Shown: positions 1 to 14,266, numbered from the stretch's first letter. The stretch: 64,000 nt of DNA from Sapria himalayana (GCA_029783825.1 JAREIK010010485.1:1-64000), one strand, 5' to 3'. The notes: generated by a model not told the origin, from the sequence alone. A program made the numbers and translations.

Positions 1-167
1 AGATAAAATGATTAGTGGATAGACAGATAGATATACAAATAGATAGATAGAAAGATTGATTGATTGACATATCGATAGATAGAAAAATTAATAGATAGAT
101 AGAGTAGATAGACAGATTGATAGATAAATAGATGGATAGATAGATATACATATTATATATATAAAGA
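1..167. repeat. GATA tetranucleotide array, left edge
   Basis: Degenerate GATA repeat on the + strand with GACA, GATT and AATA variants. It continues beyond the window on the left. It ends at an AGA trinucleotide (165-167) that is repeated at 5646-5648, on the other side of CACTA element 1, so this block and the one starting at 5646 were once continuous. Confidence 0.95.
165..167. repeat. Target-site duplication AGA of CACTA element 1 (left copy)
   Basis: AGA directly precedes the CAC terminus; the matching AGA lies at 5646-5648. Three bases is the usual CACTA duplication length. In GATA DNA a chance AGA match is not rare, so the terminal sequences carry most of the weight. Confidence 0.7.
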
Positions 168-560
168 CACTCCAAGAAAAAGCCCAAATAGCTAGAGAAA
201 TTTCACTAGCTATATGGGCTTTTTCCATTGCTAAAAAGGAATAATGACGGAAATTATCCAAAGCTAAAGTGTTCATCACATAATATTAATCAGAATATAA
301 TTTCTTAGAATTTTTTTAACAACAAAAATTCCCTAGCTAATTATTTTTTTTCCTTGCTAATTTGATCTTAATTAAGAATAGTAATTAATATTTTTCTACT
401 GATACATACATATAATTCCGTAGATAATTAGCGAAGAAATATTCTCTAGCTATTTCATTCCAATGCTATTTTTACAATTTTTTTTACAAAAAATTTGATT
501 ATATATTTAAATTTTTATATAAAATTGAATGAAAACATATACTCTAAACATTTTTTTAAA
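168..560 (-). repeat. CACTA element 1, 3' terminal and subterminal region
   Basis: Terminal inverted repeat followed by short copies of AGCTAG(G/A)GAA in both directions. An imperfect palindrome, AGCTAGAGAAATTTCACTAGCT, sits at about 192-213. Such clustered motifs are, in known CACTA elements, binding sites for the TNPA-type protein. The order resembles the right end of element 2 (53590-53835), which also has a TTTTCCAT(T/C)GCTAAAA segment. Confidence 0.6.
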
Positions 561-639
561 ATTAACAAAAAGAAAAATAATTTCAGAAATTATTCTGATA
601 TAATTGTTACATAGTTAAAGCAAAAAAATAACATAGGTA

Positions 640-1080
640 TATAATCATTTAAAATAAAATCATCATCTACATCATTAGCTGATGCATTTGTGCTAGCCTC
701 TCCTACGTTGTTCTCTGCTGGAAATCTATGTGCTATCTGTCTCATCGAGACCACTAACTGTGACTCCATATAGGGCTACTACTATTGTATTACATATGGT
801 ACTTCTCAATAAATTTATTTGAACTTCTTCAACAACATAATTATCAACAATGAAATCATGAATCAAAGCCACAATATTATAAACTAATGAAGGCAACTCT
901 AAACACAAAAGAAAACCTAACACATGTGAAGGAAAATATTACTTAATTTCTAGATGCACTGGTTGACCAAATCCAGCAGCTAAAGCATCTACAACAAGTT
1001 TATCTCCCAATTTTAAGCACTTTACTGATATCTTTTCATTCTTTTTAGGGGTTGCATATATGAAATAGTACTTATTATCG
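640..1080 (-). pseudogene. Remnant of the CACTA element 1 internal gene (3' part)
   Basis: On the minus strand an open stretch at 726-923 (65 codons, hydrophobic, with LCLELPSLVYNIVALIHDF) lies downstream of a second stretch at about 950-1080 with VKCLKLGDKLVVDALAAGF. The DNA around 680-800 contains CTATATGGAGTCACAGTTAGTGG and GGAGAGGCTAGCACAAATGCA, both also in element 2 at 46508-46605, downstream of its coiled-coil gene. This is probably the 3' end of the transposon's own (TNPA-like) gene. The protein family is not recognised and stops interrupt it. Known: CACTA elements usually carry TNPA- and TNPD-type genes. Inferred: this is the former. Confidence 0.4.
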
Positions 1081-4000
1081 AATATGTTCCAGTCCACGTC
1101 CTAGTCCAACACCATGTTCCCTTAAGTATTAAAGATCAAGACACTCACTAGAGCCTCCAAGTGGCTGACTCCAACACCATTAGCTAACACATTTCATTAT
1201 TCTGAGACACCACACTTATGTGTCCCATGTTTCCCAAACGTAGATGATTATTTCTTCACCATATCCAACAACTCAAACCTATCAAAATGATATGATTCCA
1301 TCAATTAACTAGATACATAAAATGATACACAAACTAATTATCAACTTGTTTTTTTAAACAAGAATACTAACACATGGAAATAATTGACACTCAATGTAAG
1401 GTGAAATATAGAGGAAATAGCAAAATCAAATGAGAATCAGTTGAGCAAAAACTGGTGCAAACTGGAAGAAAAAGAAGGGTGCTTTGACTGTGTATCATGC
1501 ACCCTTGTTATTGCATTTGAGCAACCAGCACCAGCATCAAAATGTCCACCTTAATAAACAAACAACCACCAAAAACAAGCACCACAACTGGGAGTGTGGT
1601 TGCATCAATTTGTGTTGGCTCATAGTAAAGGAAGTAATATGGCATTCTTTTGGTCTTATATAGCTCTCCTCTTCTTTGCACAAGCTCAAACTACAATTTA
1701 ATTTTAAGGCTCAAACAGCAACAATTTTAAGGCTCAAACAATATCAACACAAACACAAAAATTGTCATTTCACAGTAAAAACATTTCAAAAAACAAAAAC
1801 AAAATCAAAATAAAAATCAAAATACTGGATGAGTCATCACCTCAAGCATATTGTGCACCACCATCATGCATCTGTAGGTGACTATGCATGCCTCCTTCAC
1901 ACATTGTGCATGCATACTACCCTTATGCAAGAAGTTGTTGCCCATATTGTGCACGCACCTGCTACCTTGTATTTCTTTTGTTATTACAAATAGTGGGGTG
2001 ACCTTCTAGGATTTGTAATTTCTAACTCACATATATATCCATACATCTAATATTATGTTAGCAATTAAAATACATAAAAAAATAAAATAAACACTCGATA
2101 ATCAAAATGTCATATAACTAATAATTATTATATAATGGACAAAAATAATTAGTGCAGCTCAAATTAAGTAATCTCTTTAAAAGTATCCAAAAAATAAAAA
2201 TAAAAAAATCAACAAAAATAATATATTCTCAACACATGTTCATATATAAATCACTATCTCCTCAAATGTCATTATATTTAACATTTTTAAAAAGACTCAA
2301 TTGACTCTCTTATAAATAAAGAATTATGATGGATTTACTATCAAAACTAAGAGGAGCTCAAATAGAGTGTGAGAAACAAGTGCAAAATGTTCATCAACCT
2401 CGAAAGAGATCTCAATCTTTCATAGCTTACACATGTCTAAGATTGTTAAATACAACATGATATAAAATAATTATAATAAATTTATAAAACTAATTACATA
2501 GATAATATATGTAATATAAAATTAGATAATTACAAGATATTTGAACTTTTTTATGATACTTTCATATTTAATAGATTAAAAATTATTTCTTCTGTGAAAT
2601 AGAATTAATTTTCTATGAACATATGTTATCATTATTCCAAAAAAATATAAAAATATAAAAAAAAGTCTTGCATTTCAACTTTCATAGAAAAAAATATTAA
2701 TTAGACAAATGTATTAATTTAAGTGAAAAAAATTGCATAGAATGTATCAATCTATGCTCATGAAAAATAGATCAATAATATAAATCTTTTCATATGTAAC
2801 AAATAAAACTTATCTTGTAATTAAAAATAATCAAGTAATTGTTGTTTTCTAATTTATATTAAACATGCTTAGTGATGGATTAGCCATTTTAACAAAATAA
2901 TTGGGTCAGTTAATTAGGTAATGAGCATGAGTGCCCAAAAACAACTCATGCCTAGGACCTAAGTAGCTCTGCACATGCCTTGTCTTGGGTAATGAGTCAG
3001 AATGGTCCGACCATGACCTTAGCACAAACAATTCTTAGGCAAGAGTAATGGGTCACAAGTAGCACATTGGGCGAGCCCACACCACAACCACAAATGGCAT
3101 ATAGGGCCACTAAATGTGGCTCAGCAAAACCCATGGTCTCATGCCATACACGACCATGCCATGCTGAACTAGTTAGACACTCATACCCACGATAAAATGC
3201 TCATAAGAGTGCCCCAAGGACTGTGCCACTTCATCAAAACTCTTGACCTGTGATACAGACTTGATGGCCATAATCAATGAAAACGGTGAAAGTATATAGA
3301 ATTAATGACCTATCAAAGGTACTACATTACACAATGTATTTTTATATATATTATTTAATACATGAATACAAGAATACATAAAAATTTTATTAGAGAACTT
3401 CTTTTTACTATGACATCTTTTTTTAAGTGCTAAACATGAATCCAAACAAAAGGTAATCTCAACAATTTTTATATTATGATTTATCTCAATCCTGAAAATA
3501 ATCTAAGTGAAGGAAAAATCAACATATGCTTATCTTGCAATCTGAATTAGTTGCCACAAATTGCCCTAGTGATAAAGAAGCTCCCTCTGACTCTCAGGGC
3601 AACATGAGCTATTTATTAGGAAAAACCTTTAGAGAATTATTAAAAGCAAATTTAAATAGCAAAATTATAGTAAATCAAAGTAAATTTAGATAGTAACTTT
3701 GATAATGATATAAAATAAAATTTGATCAGATACATAATGAATAGAGATTCAGTTTTCAAAAAAAGATACAAATGGAAGGCCTAAGAAAATAGATAACAAG
3801 CTGCAATGCCCTAGCAGATAGAACTTCTTTCTTAATGTTTGGAGATGAGTGAACCAAATTTCCAATCACACCTACCTGCAACAATAAAAATAATTGGTCC
3901 AAATAAGAAAAAAGGCCAATATCAAAATTTAGAATAATAATAACTAAAAAAAAAATAGAGGTCCCAATTTTTAAGTAAAGTAACTACTTCATAATGTATA

Positions 4001-4390
4001 ACAACATCTTCTGAGCACAATAATAAGATGAGAGCGGGAAGATAATCGCACTCGAAAATCTGAAAAGTCAAAAAAATGCATTATTTCATTAATAAAAATA
4101 TATTATATATAATATAGTATTTCATATATATATATATAATGGTTATAATTTTTTAAGAATTCAATTTATTTTGTATGAATATAATATGAAATAATTATAA
4201 AGGCATTAAATTTCATATTATTTGATATAATTTATAATTTATAAAATTCCAAAAATTACTTATAGTGATAATATCATTAAAAAAAGTTATATTTATTATT
4301 TTAATAAAAATAAAATATTAAAAGCTAATATTAAAGCTTTTACTCAATTGTTTATTTCTTATAAATTCAATAGGGACAAAAAATAAAACT
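1080..4390. other. CACTA element 1 interior without recognisable gene
   Basis: AT-rich sequence with no convincing ORF. Two less AT-rich islands stand out: 1450-2000, with recurring CATATTGTGCAC and TGTGCATGCAT motifs, and 2930-3260, with a run of CCATG/GCATGCC words. They could be decayed exons of the transposon gene on the minus strand or captured host DNA; I cannot assign them. The stretch 4080-4390 is almost pure A/T. Confidence 0.4.
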
Positions 4391-5645
4391 CGAATTTAAA
4401 TCAACTTAGGATCAATTTGGTAATACTTTTCAAAAGTGTTTATGTGGCTAAAAATAATGTAAGTATTTTTAGGACAAAAAATTTCATTAGTACTATTTTA
4501 AATAACTCATTTGAAATCCTAAAAAATACTTGAAGTGTTCTTTTAATAAGAACATTGAGATATTTACTTTTTAAATCAACAAAATTTTTCTTGAAGTAAT
4601 TAAATATTCATGTATTAATCTTTAAATATGAATTTATTTTATTTTAAATTTTATTAGAAATTTTAAATTTTTATATAATTCAAAACTTTCAAATCTCTTA
4701 GTAATTATTTTTTTAAAATATTTTATAATCATAAAAATATATATTTAACTTTTAAATAAAATAAATATTTACATGTTTATTTGTTAATATAAATATTTTT
4801 ATAATTTTTTTATTTAATCATAAAATTAATTATTTTGCTTTTTGTTAATAGTAATTTTTATGTATGTTCATTTATTAATTAAAATAACTTAATAATGATT
4901 ATAATTACATAAATAATTATTTAATGTTTTTTAATACAAATATTAAAATTTTGTAATAAAATATTTTAGAAATATATTTTGTATAATTTTTTAAAAATTT
5001 TATAATCATAAAAATTGTTATTTTTATCTATATTAATATAAATTTGTATTTGTATTTATATATATATTTGAAATTATTTATTTATAATAACCTATTTTTA
5101 TAATTATATAAGGAGAAGGTGCCTTCTAATGAATGCTCATCCATAGACCATGAAAAACCTTTAATATACAAAATTATATAAAATATTTAAACATATAATA
5201 AATAAAAAAAATTAAATTAGTATAGATTAGCAATGGAAATTATCCCCAGCCCAAATAGCTAAGGAAAAATTCATAGTTAAATGCATATATTTTGTTAAAA
5301 TTATCATTTAAGGAATAATCACTTGCAATTAAATATAAAATTGTAAAAAAAATATAAAATATTATTTAGCAAGGGAATTTGTCTTGAACTAATTAGCTAG
5401 GGATCATCTATCTCTAAAGTCATTGCTAAAATGCCAACATTCTTTGCCGGAAAATTAATGATAATTTTAGATAGGGATAATTTTCAATAGAAAATTTTTG
5501 ACTCTAATCCATCACAAATCCATCACAAATATATTTCAATGCAAAATTAAACATTGCTTACTATTCCCTAGCTAATCCATGCTAATTATCAAGGGTTTTA
5601 TCTCTAAATAAATTTCCATAGCTAAACAAATATTTTCTTTTAGTA
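4390..5645 (-). repeat. CACTA element 1, 5' terminal region homologous to element 2
   Basis: Read on the minus strand from 5645, this region follows the same order of short blocks as 39999-41240: a GCTAGGGAA-type subterminal block, a TTTTATATTTNATTGCAAGTGATTAT block, TAGCTATTTGGGCTGG against TAGCTATTTGGCTGG, then TTTTGTATATTAAAGG and CATGGTCTATGG against CATGGTCTATAGG. The match shows the two elements share ancestry and lie in opposite orientation in the window. Confidence 0.75.
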
Positions 5646-8600
5646 AGATAGAAAACTAGATAGACAGACAAAAAGATAGAAGATAGATAGATAGATATAT
5701 AGATTGATATATAAATAGACTGATAAATAAACAAAAATATAGATAGATAGATAGATAGAAAGATAGATATATAGACCAAAAGAAAGCCTGATAGATATAT
5801 AAATAGACCAAAATAAAGGTTGATAGATAGATAAATAGATAGATATATAGACATATAGATAAAAGATAGATAGATAGATAGACAAATAGAGATATAGACA
5901 GATGAATAGAAAAAAAACAAACAAAGAAAATATAGATAGTTAGAAAGAAAGATAGACATATAAACATATAAAAAGTCATACACTCAGTTAGTTAGGCAGG
6001 TAGATAGTAAGATAGGTAAAAAGATAGATAGAGAAATATACAAATAGATATACAATAGACAAAAAGATAGACAGACAAAAATTACACATATAATAAATAG
6101 GTAGATATATGGACAGATTGATAGATAGATTGATAGACAGATTGATAAATATATTGATATATTGAAAGATAGATAGAAAGACAGACAGACAGACAGATAG
6201 ATAGATATAAAAACTAATAGATAGATAGTTAGAAAGATAGATTGATGAATAAATAGAAAGATACATAGATAAACAGACAGACAAAAATATAAATAGATAG
6301 ATAGATAGATGTATATAAAAATAGATTTATAAATAAATAAAAAGATATATAGAAAGATAAAAAGATAGATAGATAGATCGATCGATGGACAGATAGGTAG
6401 ATAGATTGATACATGGAATGATAGATATATTGGTAGATAGATTGATGGATAGATTGATAGACAAATAAAGATAGATAGATTGATAGACAGATAGATAGAC
6501 AAAAGATAGATAGATAGATAGATAATACATAGATAGACAAATAGATAGAGAGAGATAGATAGATAGATTGAGAGATAGTTAGATAGATAGACGATAGATA
6601 AAGAAATAGACACACATATAGAAAGACAAAAAGTTTGATAGATATATTGAGAGTTAGATAGGTAGATAGATAGATAGATTTATAGATTTATAGTTAGACA
6701 TATTGATAGAAAGATAGATAGATAGATAGAAATAAAGATAAATGGATAGATGACCAGATAGATGGTCAGAAAGATAGAGATATAGAAAGATAGTCAGATA
6801 GATATATAGATATATATATAAATATAAATATAAATATAAATATAAATATAAAGATAGACTAATAAATAGATAGATGGATAGAAAGGTAGATAGATAAATA
6901 GATAAAAAGATAGAGAGATAAACAAATTGATATACAGATAGATAGATAGTCAGATAGATAGATAGATAGATAGAAAGATTGACAAATAGATAGATAGAAA
7001 GATTGACAAATAGATAGATAGAATGAAACACAAATAGATAACATAAAGATAGAAAGAAAGATAGAAAGATAGAGAGATAGATAGATAGATATATATATAT
7101 ATATAGACAAATAGATATATAGACAGACAGACAGATAGATATAGAGATAGATAGACATATAGATAGACAAAAGATAGACTGACAAATTGATTAATTGATT
7201 GATTGAAAGAAAGAAGATAGATAGATAGATAAAACCTAGATAGATTGATTGGCAGATATATAGAAAAAGAAAGATAGATAGATAGATAAATAGACAGATA
7301 GATAGATGGATAGATAGACATATAGACAAATAGATAGATATATAGATAGTTAGATACAAAAACATAATGATAAATAGATAGATGACAAAAAGATAAATAG
7401 ATTAAATAGATAGATAGATAGATATATACACAGATAATAGACAAATAGAATGAATGATAATAAACAAATTTATAGAAGATTGATAGACAAAGTATAGACA
7501 AATTGATATACAAATTGATTAATAGATTTATAGACACATAGATTGATAATTTGATAGATATTTAGATAATAGAGAGATATTTAGACAAATAGATAGATAG
7601 AGAAATAGAGAAAAGATCCATAGATTATTAGACATATACATAGATTAAAAGATAGACATATAGAAAGATAGATAATTAGGTAGATAGACAGAAATATTGA
7701 AAGATAGATAATTGACTGAAAGATAGATATATATATATAGAAGATAGATATACAGCTAGATTATATAGAAATAATGATAAATATTTAGATAGATATATAG
7801 ATAGATAAAGTGATAGATAGAGAGAAGACAAATTGATAGATGGACATAAATAGACAAATAGATAGATTAGATAGATAGACATATAGATTGACATTAAGAT
7901 AGATAATTTATAGATATATTGATTGATAGATAGACAAAAATATAGATAGATAGAAAGATAAATAAATAGAATAGATAGATGGATATATAGACAAACTGAT
8001 AGATAGATAAATAAATAGATAAATAATTTGATATAAAAAAGATAAACATATAGATAGATAGGTAGATAAATAGATAGATAAACAAACAGATAGATAGACA
8101 TATAGATAGATAGATAGACAAACAGACAGATAGATAGATAGACAAATTAATAGACAAATTGATTGATAGTTTGATAGATAGATTATACCAGATTCATAGA
8201 CATTTAGATAGATAGATTGATAAACATATAGATAGACATATAGAGAGATAGATAAACAAATAGATTGATAGATTAAATATAAAGATTGATAGTGATATAG
8301 ATGATAGATTGACAGATACATAGACAGATAGAAAGAAAGGTTAAAGATAGATATATAAAAAGACAAAAAGATAGATAGAGATAGATAGTTAGATATAAAG
8401 ATAGATAGAAATATATAGATAGATAGATAGATAGACAAGACAGATAGATAGCTAGCTAGATATATAGATTTACAAATAGATACATAGATAGATAGATAGA
8501 CAGGTAAATAAATAGATATAGATAGATAGATAGATAGATAGACATATAAATAAAGTTTCTTAGACAAAAAGATAAACAGATATATAGATAGAAAGATAGA

Positions 8601-8930
8601 TACATAAATAGATAGAAAGATAGAATGATAGATATATTGATAGATTGATTGATTTTTAGATTGACATATAGTTTGATAGAAAGATAGATAGATAGATTGA
8701 TAGACAAATTGATTGAAAGATTTATATACAAATTAATAGAAAGATAGATAGATAGATAAATAGATATATAGATTAATAGAAAATTTCATAGTAAGATAGA
8801 TAATTTGATAGATAAACTAATAGATTGATAAAACATAGACAAGTAGATAGACATATAGATAGATAGATAGATAGGTAGATTTTAAACAAATAGAAAGATA
8901 GATAGATAAAGAGATAGATAGCTTTCACTC
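5646..8930 (-). repeat. GATA/GACA tetranucleotide array (GATA on + strand)
   Basis: About 3.3 kb of degenerate GATA with GACA, GATT, GAAA and ATAT variants. No gene is supported. Open frames on the minus strand (for example 5984-6613 and 7908-8567) read as Tyr-Leu-Ser-Ile repeats, because TATC repeats have no stop in any frame. A short internal tandem duplication, unit AGATAGAAAGATTGACAAAT, is at about 6970-7020. (TA)n runs occur near 7089-7104 and 7730. Confidence 0.95.
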
Positions 8931-8939
8931 TATCTATTT
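8931..8939. other. Repeat strand-switch point (GATA to TATC)
   Basis: The GATA array ends with GAGATAGATA at 8930, followed by GCTTTCACT, and from 8940 the + strand carries TATC. The two sides are not a base-for-base palindrome over the first 100 bp, so this is a junction between arrays of opposite polarity rather than a recent perfect inverted duplication. Confidence 0.85.
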
Positions 8940-9061
8940 GTCTAATTTTCTATTTGTCTATCAATCTAAATGTCTATCTATCTATATAATTAATATATAT
9001 CTATTTGTCTATCTTTATTTGTCTATCTTTATTTGTATCTCTTTATCTATCCTTATATATG

Positions 9062-9094
<33 letters not shown>

Positions 9095-10563
9095 ATATCT
9101 ATCTATCTAGTGTCTATTAGCTTATCTAAATGTATATCTATCTATATATCTATAATTCTATCAATCTTAATATCTATATGTCTATCTATTTTTCTACCTA
9201 CCTATCTACCTATCTTTCTATCTTTATGTCTATCTAATGCCTATAATGTCTATATATCTATCTATCTTTCTTCTTTCTAACTATCTATCTATATATTAAT
9301 TATTTATTTATATCTCTCTCTATTTGTTTATTATATATCAATATATTATCTATCTGTTTGTCTATATATATATCTATATATATGTCAATCTATCTATCTA
9401 TATATTTATCTATCTATCTGTATATCTATCTATTTATCTATCAATCTATCTATCTAATTATGTATCTAACTATCTATCGATCTATCTTTCTGTCTATATA
9501 TAAATGTTCTATATGTCTATGTATTTGTCTATCTATCTGTCAATCAATCTTTATATATATTATCTATCTCTCTACCTATCTATCTGTCTATTTATGTTTC
9601 TATCTATCTGTCTATCAATCAAAATATTTATCTATCTAATGTCTATCTATCTATCTATTTTTTAGTCTATTTATTTGTCAATCAATTAATCAATCATTAA
9701 TTTTATTTAACTATCAATCTTTCTATCTATCTTTTGTCTATCTATTTGTATATAGATTTATATATCTATCTATCTATCCATTTAAATGTAAATCTATATG
9801 TCAAATCATCATTCTATCTTTTATCTATTTATCTGTCTAATTATCTATTTATATCTATCTATCTTCTTATCTATCTATTGTGTCTATCTATCTATCTATC
9901 TATATAATTTATCTAACTATCTATCTATCATCTATATATATATATATATAACTTTCTATATATCTATCTATTATCTATCTATCTATTATTTATGTTTCTA
10001 TCTTTTTATCTATCTTTATCTATCTTTGATTCTTTTTATCTATCATTCTATCTATCTATCTATTGGCTGTCTATCTATATTTATGTATATTTATTTGTCT
10101 ATCTATTTGTTTATCATTTTTTTATATACTATATATCTATCTATCTATCTGCCTATCAATCTATCTATTAATAATTATTTCTATTTGTCTATCTATAAAT
10201 ATGTCAATCTATTTGTGTATATATGTCTACCTATAAGTTTATATATCAATCAATCAAACTATCTATCTTTAATCTATCTCTTTAACTATCTATCTTTCTA
10301 TCAAACTATCTGGCTATCTATCTATCTACCTGTCTACGAATCTATATGCTTATCTATCATTCTATCTTTTTATCTATCAATCTATCTATCTACCAACATA
10401 TTTATCACTCTATATGTCTATTTAGTTGTCTATCTAACATTCTATCTATCTATATATCTATTTGTCTAAATATATCTGTTTAACTAACTATCTATCTATC
10501 TAACTATCTATTATCTCTCTATATGCATGTCTATATATCTTTCTATCTCTTATTTTCTTTATG

Positions 10564-10572
<9 letters not shown>

Positions 10573-10593
<21 letters not shown>
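10573..10593. repeat. (TG)n dinucleotide run
   Basis: About ten TG units preceded by (TA)n, embedded in TATC repeat. Probable slippage expansion. Confidence 0.85.
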
Positions 10594-10594
<1 letters not shown>

Positions 10595-11340
10595 CTATCT
10601 ATGTGTCTATCTATCTATCTATCTACTTTGTATCTATCTTTTTATCTATCTATTTATCTGTCTATTTATCTATCTATCTATCTATTTGTCTATATATCTT
10701 CCTATCATTCTTTCTATATAATATATAGATATTTATTTATTTATTTATCTATCTTTTTATCTATCTGTCTATATGTGTATATATCTATCTATCTATTTAT
10801 CTATCTTTTTGTTTATATCTTAATCGACATATCTCATATATATAACTATTTATTTATGTATCTATCGGCTATCTAGTTGTCAATCTATTGATTTATCTTT
10901 TTAGCTATCTATCTATCTATTTGTCTACTTTCTACCAATCTAACTATCTATCAATCTATCTCACTATCAATCTTTCAATCTATTTGTCTATCTATTTGTA
11001 TATCTATATGTCTATTTTCATATATCTATAATATATCTATCTATCCCTCTATCTATTTATCTGCATAATAATCTATTAATCTATCTGTCTAAATATCTAT
11101 CTTTCTGTTTATTTTTCTATCTTGTATCTATCTATCTACAATCTGCCTATTAAACTATATATATTATATATATATAATCTATCTATCTATTTATCAATCA
11201 ATCAATCAATCAATCTAACAATCTGTCTATCAATCTGTCTATAAAATGTTTATCAATCAATCAATCTACCTATCTATCAATCTATCTATCTATATGTGTA
11301 TCAATCAATAAATTAATCTATCTATCTATCTCTCTATCTA

Positions 11341-11428
11341 TTTATTAATCAATTTATCAATCAATCAATCTACCTATCTATCCATTTATTAATCAATTTA
11401 TCAATCAATCAATCTACCTATCTATCCA
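11341..11428. repeat. Exact 44-bp tandem duplication in the array
   Basis: Two consecutive 44-bp copies (11341-11384 and 11385-11428) are identical. The unit begins TTTATTAATCAATTTATCAA and ends CTATCTATCCA. In an otherwise degenerate array an exact copy of this length points to a recent duplication. Confidence 0.9.
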
Positions 11429-11707
11429 TCTTTCTATTTGTCAATTTCTTTGTTTGTTTGCATGTCTATTTGTCTTTCTACCTATTCATATGCATATCTA
11501 TCTGCCTTTCTATATAACTCTTAGACTATTTGTTTGTTTGTTTTCTATCTATCTATCTATCAAATCAACAGTTATATTTTATCTTTCTATCATCTCTGTA
11601 TCCTTCTATGTATCAATATATCTTTGTGTCAATCTATCTTTCTATCTATCTATATATATGTATACTGTCTATCTACTATCTATATAACTATTTATCGATC
11701 TTTCTAT

Positions 11708-11742
<35 letters not shown>

Positions 11743-14231
11743 TATATATACTATATCTTTCAATCAATCTCTTATCAATTTGTGTATCAATCTAATATTG
11801 ATCAAATAATCAATCTGTCTATATATTGTCTACATTCTGTCTATCAATTTGTCTATCTATTTATTTGTCTAAGTATTTGCTTATAAATATATCTATCTAT
11901 CTATCTATTTGTATATCTACCTCTTTATCTTTTTGTTTATCAATTTGTCTGTCTATTTTTCTATCTATCTATTTATCTTTTTGTCTATATACCTATTTTT
12001 ATATATGTTTGTTTGTCTATCTTCATGTCTGTCTATCTATTTGTGTATTTATCATTCTATTTATCTGTATATCTTTCTATCTATCTATTTATCTATCTAT
12101 TTATCTTTATATCTTTATGTCGATCTATTTGATTTCTATCTATGCATATATATATCTATCTTATTTTCTATCTATTTGTCCTATATATCTATTTATCTAT
12201 CTATGGTTTCTATCGATCTGTCTGTCCTATCTATCTAACTATCTATTCTATATGTCTATCTCTATATCAATCTACCTATCAAAGATCTATCTATCTATCA
12301 ATTTATTTATATTATATACATACTATATATATATATATATGCCTATCTATAATTTTATCTTTTTATCTATCTATCTATCTACTACCTACTATCTATATAT
12401 CTATATGTCTATCTATTTGTCTATCTCACTATATATCTATCTTTATATCTATCTGTCTAACTATCTATCTTACTATTTTTTATCGATCGATCTAATCTAT
12501 CTATATATTATATGTATGTATATTAATCTAATCTATCTTCTATTTTATTCTATCAATATATATATTAATATGTCTATATATATGTTTATCTTTGTATCTA
12601 TCATTTTGTTTAAATATCTATCTATCTATTTGTCTATCTTATCTTTCTTCGATCTATCTATCGTGTGTCCTATCTATCTGTCTATATATCTATCTATCTA
12701 TCTCTCTATCTTTCTTTCTTTCTTATCTTTCTTTTATCTATTAATATATTATCCATATATCTATACATCAATCGATATGTCTATCTTTCTGTTATCTATT
12801 TATCTATCTATTTTTCAATATTTTTGTTTATCTATCTATCTATTAATAAATCTATATTTCTATCTATATAATATCAATTGTTATATATTTGTATATCTAT
12901 ATATTTTTTATCTATATATCTATCTAGTCTGCTATCTATCTGTCTATCTATATTTCTATCTACTATCTTTATTTCTTTATTTCTTTTCTGTCTAATTATC
13001 TGCATTATAATCTATAAATCTATCTATCTAATTATCTAGCTCTCTCTAGTCTATTTTTATCTGTAATTCTCTATTTAAAATGCTATCAATCAATCAATCC
13101 CCAAATCAATCTTTCCTATAATACTATCTATCCATCTTTCAATCAATATGTCTAAATCAATTTGTTCAATCATTTTTTTAAATGTCTATCAATCAATCAA
13201 TCGAGAATGTCTATACTATCTAGTATATCTAGCTGTTAATCAATCAAACTTTGTATATATCTATCTATATATCTAACTATCTAAATCAATCTATGTGTCA
13301 ATATCTATCTTTATTCTTTCTATCCTATATATGATTTCTATCTGAACTATCTTATAATAATTATCATCTCTATCTATCTATGATTCTAGCTTCTGACTAA
13401 CTTATAATTAGTTATCTATCTACTTCTAGTCTATCGTATCTTCTATCGATCTAGCTCTAATTTTTCAATCAATTTATTAAATTCAATAAATCTATCTATT
13501 TGTTTATGCATTTGTTCTATTCAATTTGACTTATCATATCATAATTTTCTATCTATTTTTCATTTATCTATCTATAATATTTATCTTTTATCTATTATCT
13601 AATTGTTTATCTATCTATTTTTTATATGTTTGTGTGTCTATCTGTCTATCTATCAATGTATTTATTTATTTATCTTTCTATCTATTTGTCTAACCTTTTA
13701 TATATCTACATGTCTATCTATCTTTCTATCTAGCAATCTATCATATCAATAATCTATCTATCTATCTATCTCTTTGTATATCTAACTGTTTATCTATTTA
13801 TCTATCTATCTTTCTGTCTTCTAACTATTTTTTATATCTTTTTTTCTATCTATCTATCTTTATGTCTATTATCTATCAGTATGTTTGTAAAATTTTATAT
13901 TTGTTTGACTGACTATTTATCTATAGATATATCTATCTTTCTATTTTTATCTATATATCTATTTATCTATCTGTGATTCTCTCTATCTATCAATATATTT
14001 ATTTATCTATCTATTAATATATCTGTCTATCTCTCTATTTAGCTATCTATCTATATTTCTATCTGTCTGTCTATCTATCTATCTATCTATTTGTCTATCT
14101 ATCTAACTCTCTAACTATCTTCTTCTATCTTTCTATTTGTCTTTTTTTATTTCTGTCAAACTATATATCTAATAATTTATCTATCTATCTATTTGTTTAT
14201 CTATCTATCTATCTATATATCTATCTACTGG

Positions 14232-14266
<35 letters not shown>

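Larger units (their letters stand above)
168..5645 (-). mobile_element. CACTA (En/Spm-type) transposon, element 1
   Basis: The left end reads CACTCCAAGAAAAAGCCC (168 on). The right end, read inwards on the minus strand, is TACTAAAAGAAAATATTTG, a CACTA terminus with its first base changed. The flanks are a 3-bp AGA direct repeat (165-167 and 5646-5648), the target-duplication size of the CACTA superfamily. Both termini are followed by copies of an AGCTAGGGA-like subterminal motif. Read on the minus strand, its first 1.2 kb (5645 back to about 4400) matches the first 1.2 kb of element 2 (39999 to about 41240): both have a run ATTGCAAGTGATTAT and then TTTTGTATATTAAAGG and CATGGTCTATRG. A segment near 680-800 matches element 2 near 46520-46610. 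The element is therefore in minus orientation. No intact transposase is visible, so it is probably non-autonomous or decayed. Confidence 0.85.

Noticed and set aside
726..923. A complete small host gene on the minus strand
   Set aside because: It lies inside CACTA element 1, shares flanking blocks with element 2 and is bordered by stops, so it is better read as part of the transposon's decayed gene.
8840..9040. Perfect large palindrome centred on the strand switch
   Set aside because: Reverse complement of the left 100 bp does not line up with the right 100 bp beyond generic TATC words.
11190..11430. CRISPR-like array (regular TCAATCAATC repeats)
   Set aside because: No unique spacers; repeats and intervening sequence are both tetranucleotide variants, and the DNA is eukaryotic.
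11826..12995. 389-codon ORF on + strand
   Set aside because: Low-complexity Tyr-Leu-Ser-Ile text produced by TATC repeat; the same text appears in overlapping frames. The other long frames in the arrays are rejected for the same reason.
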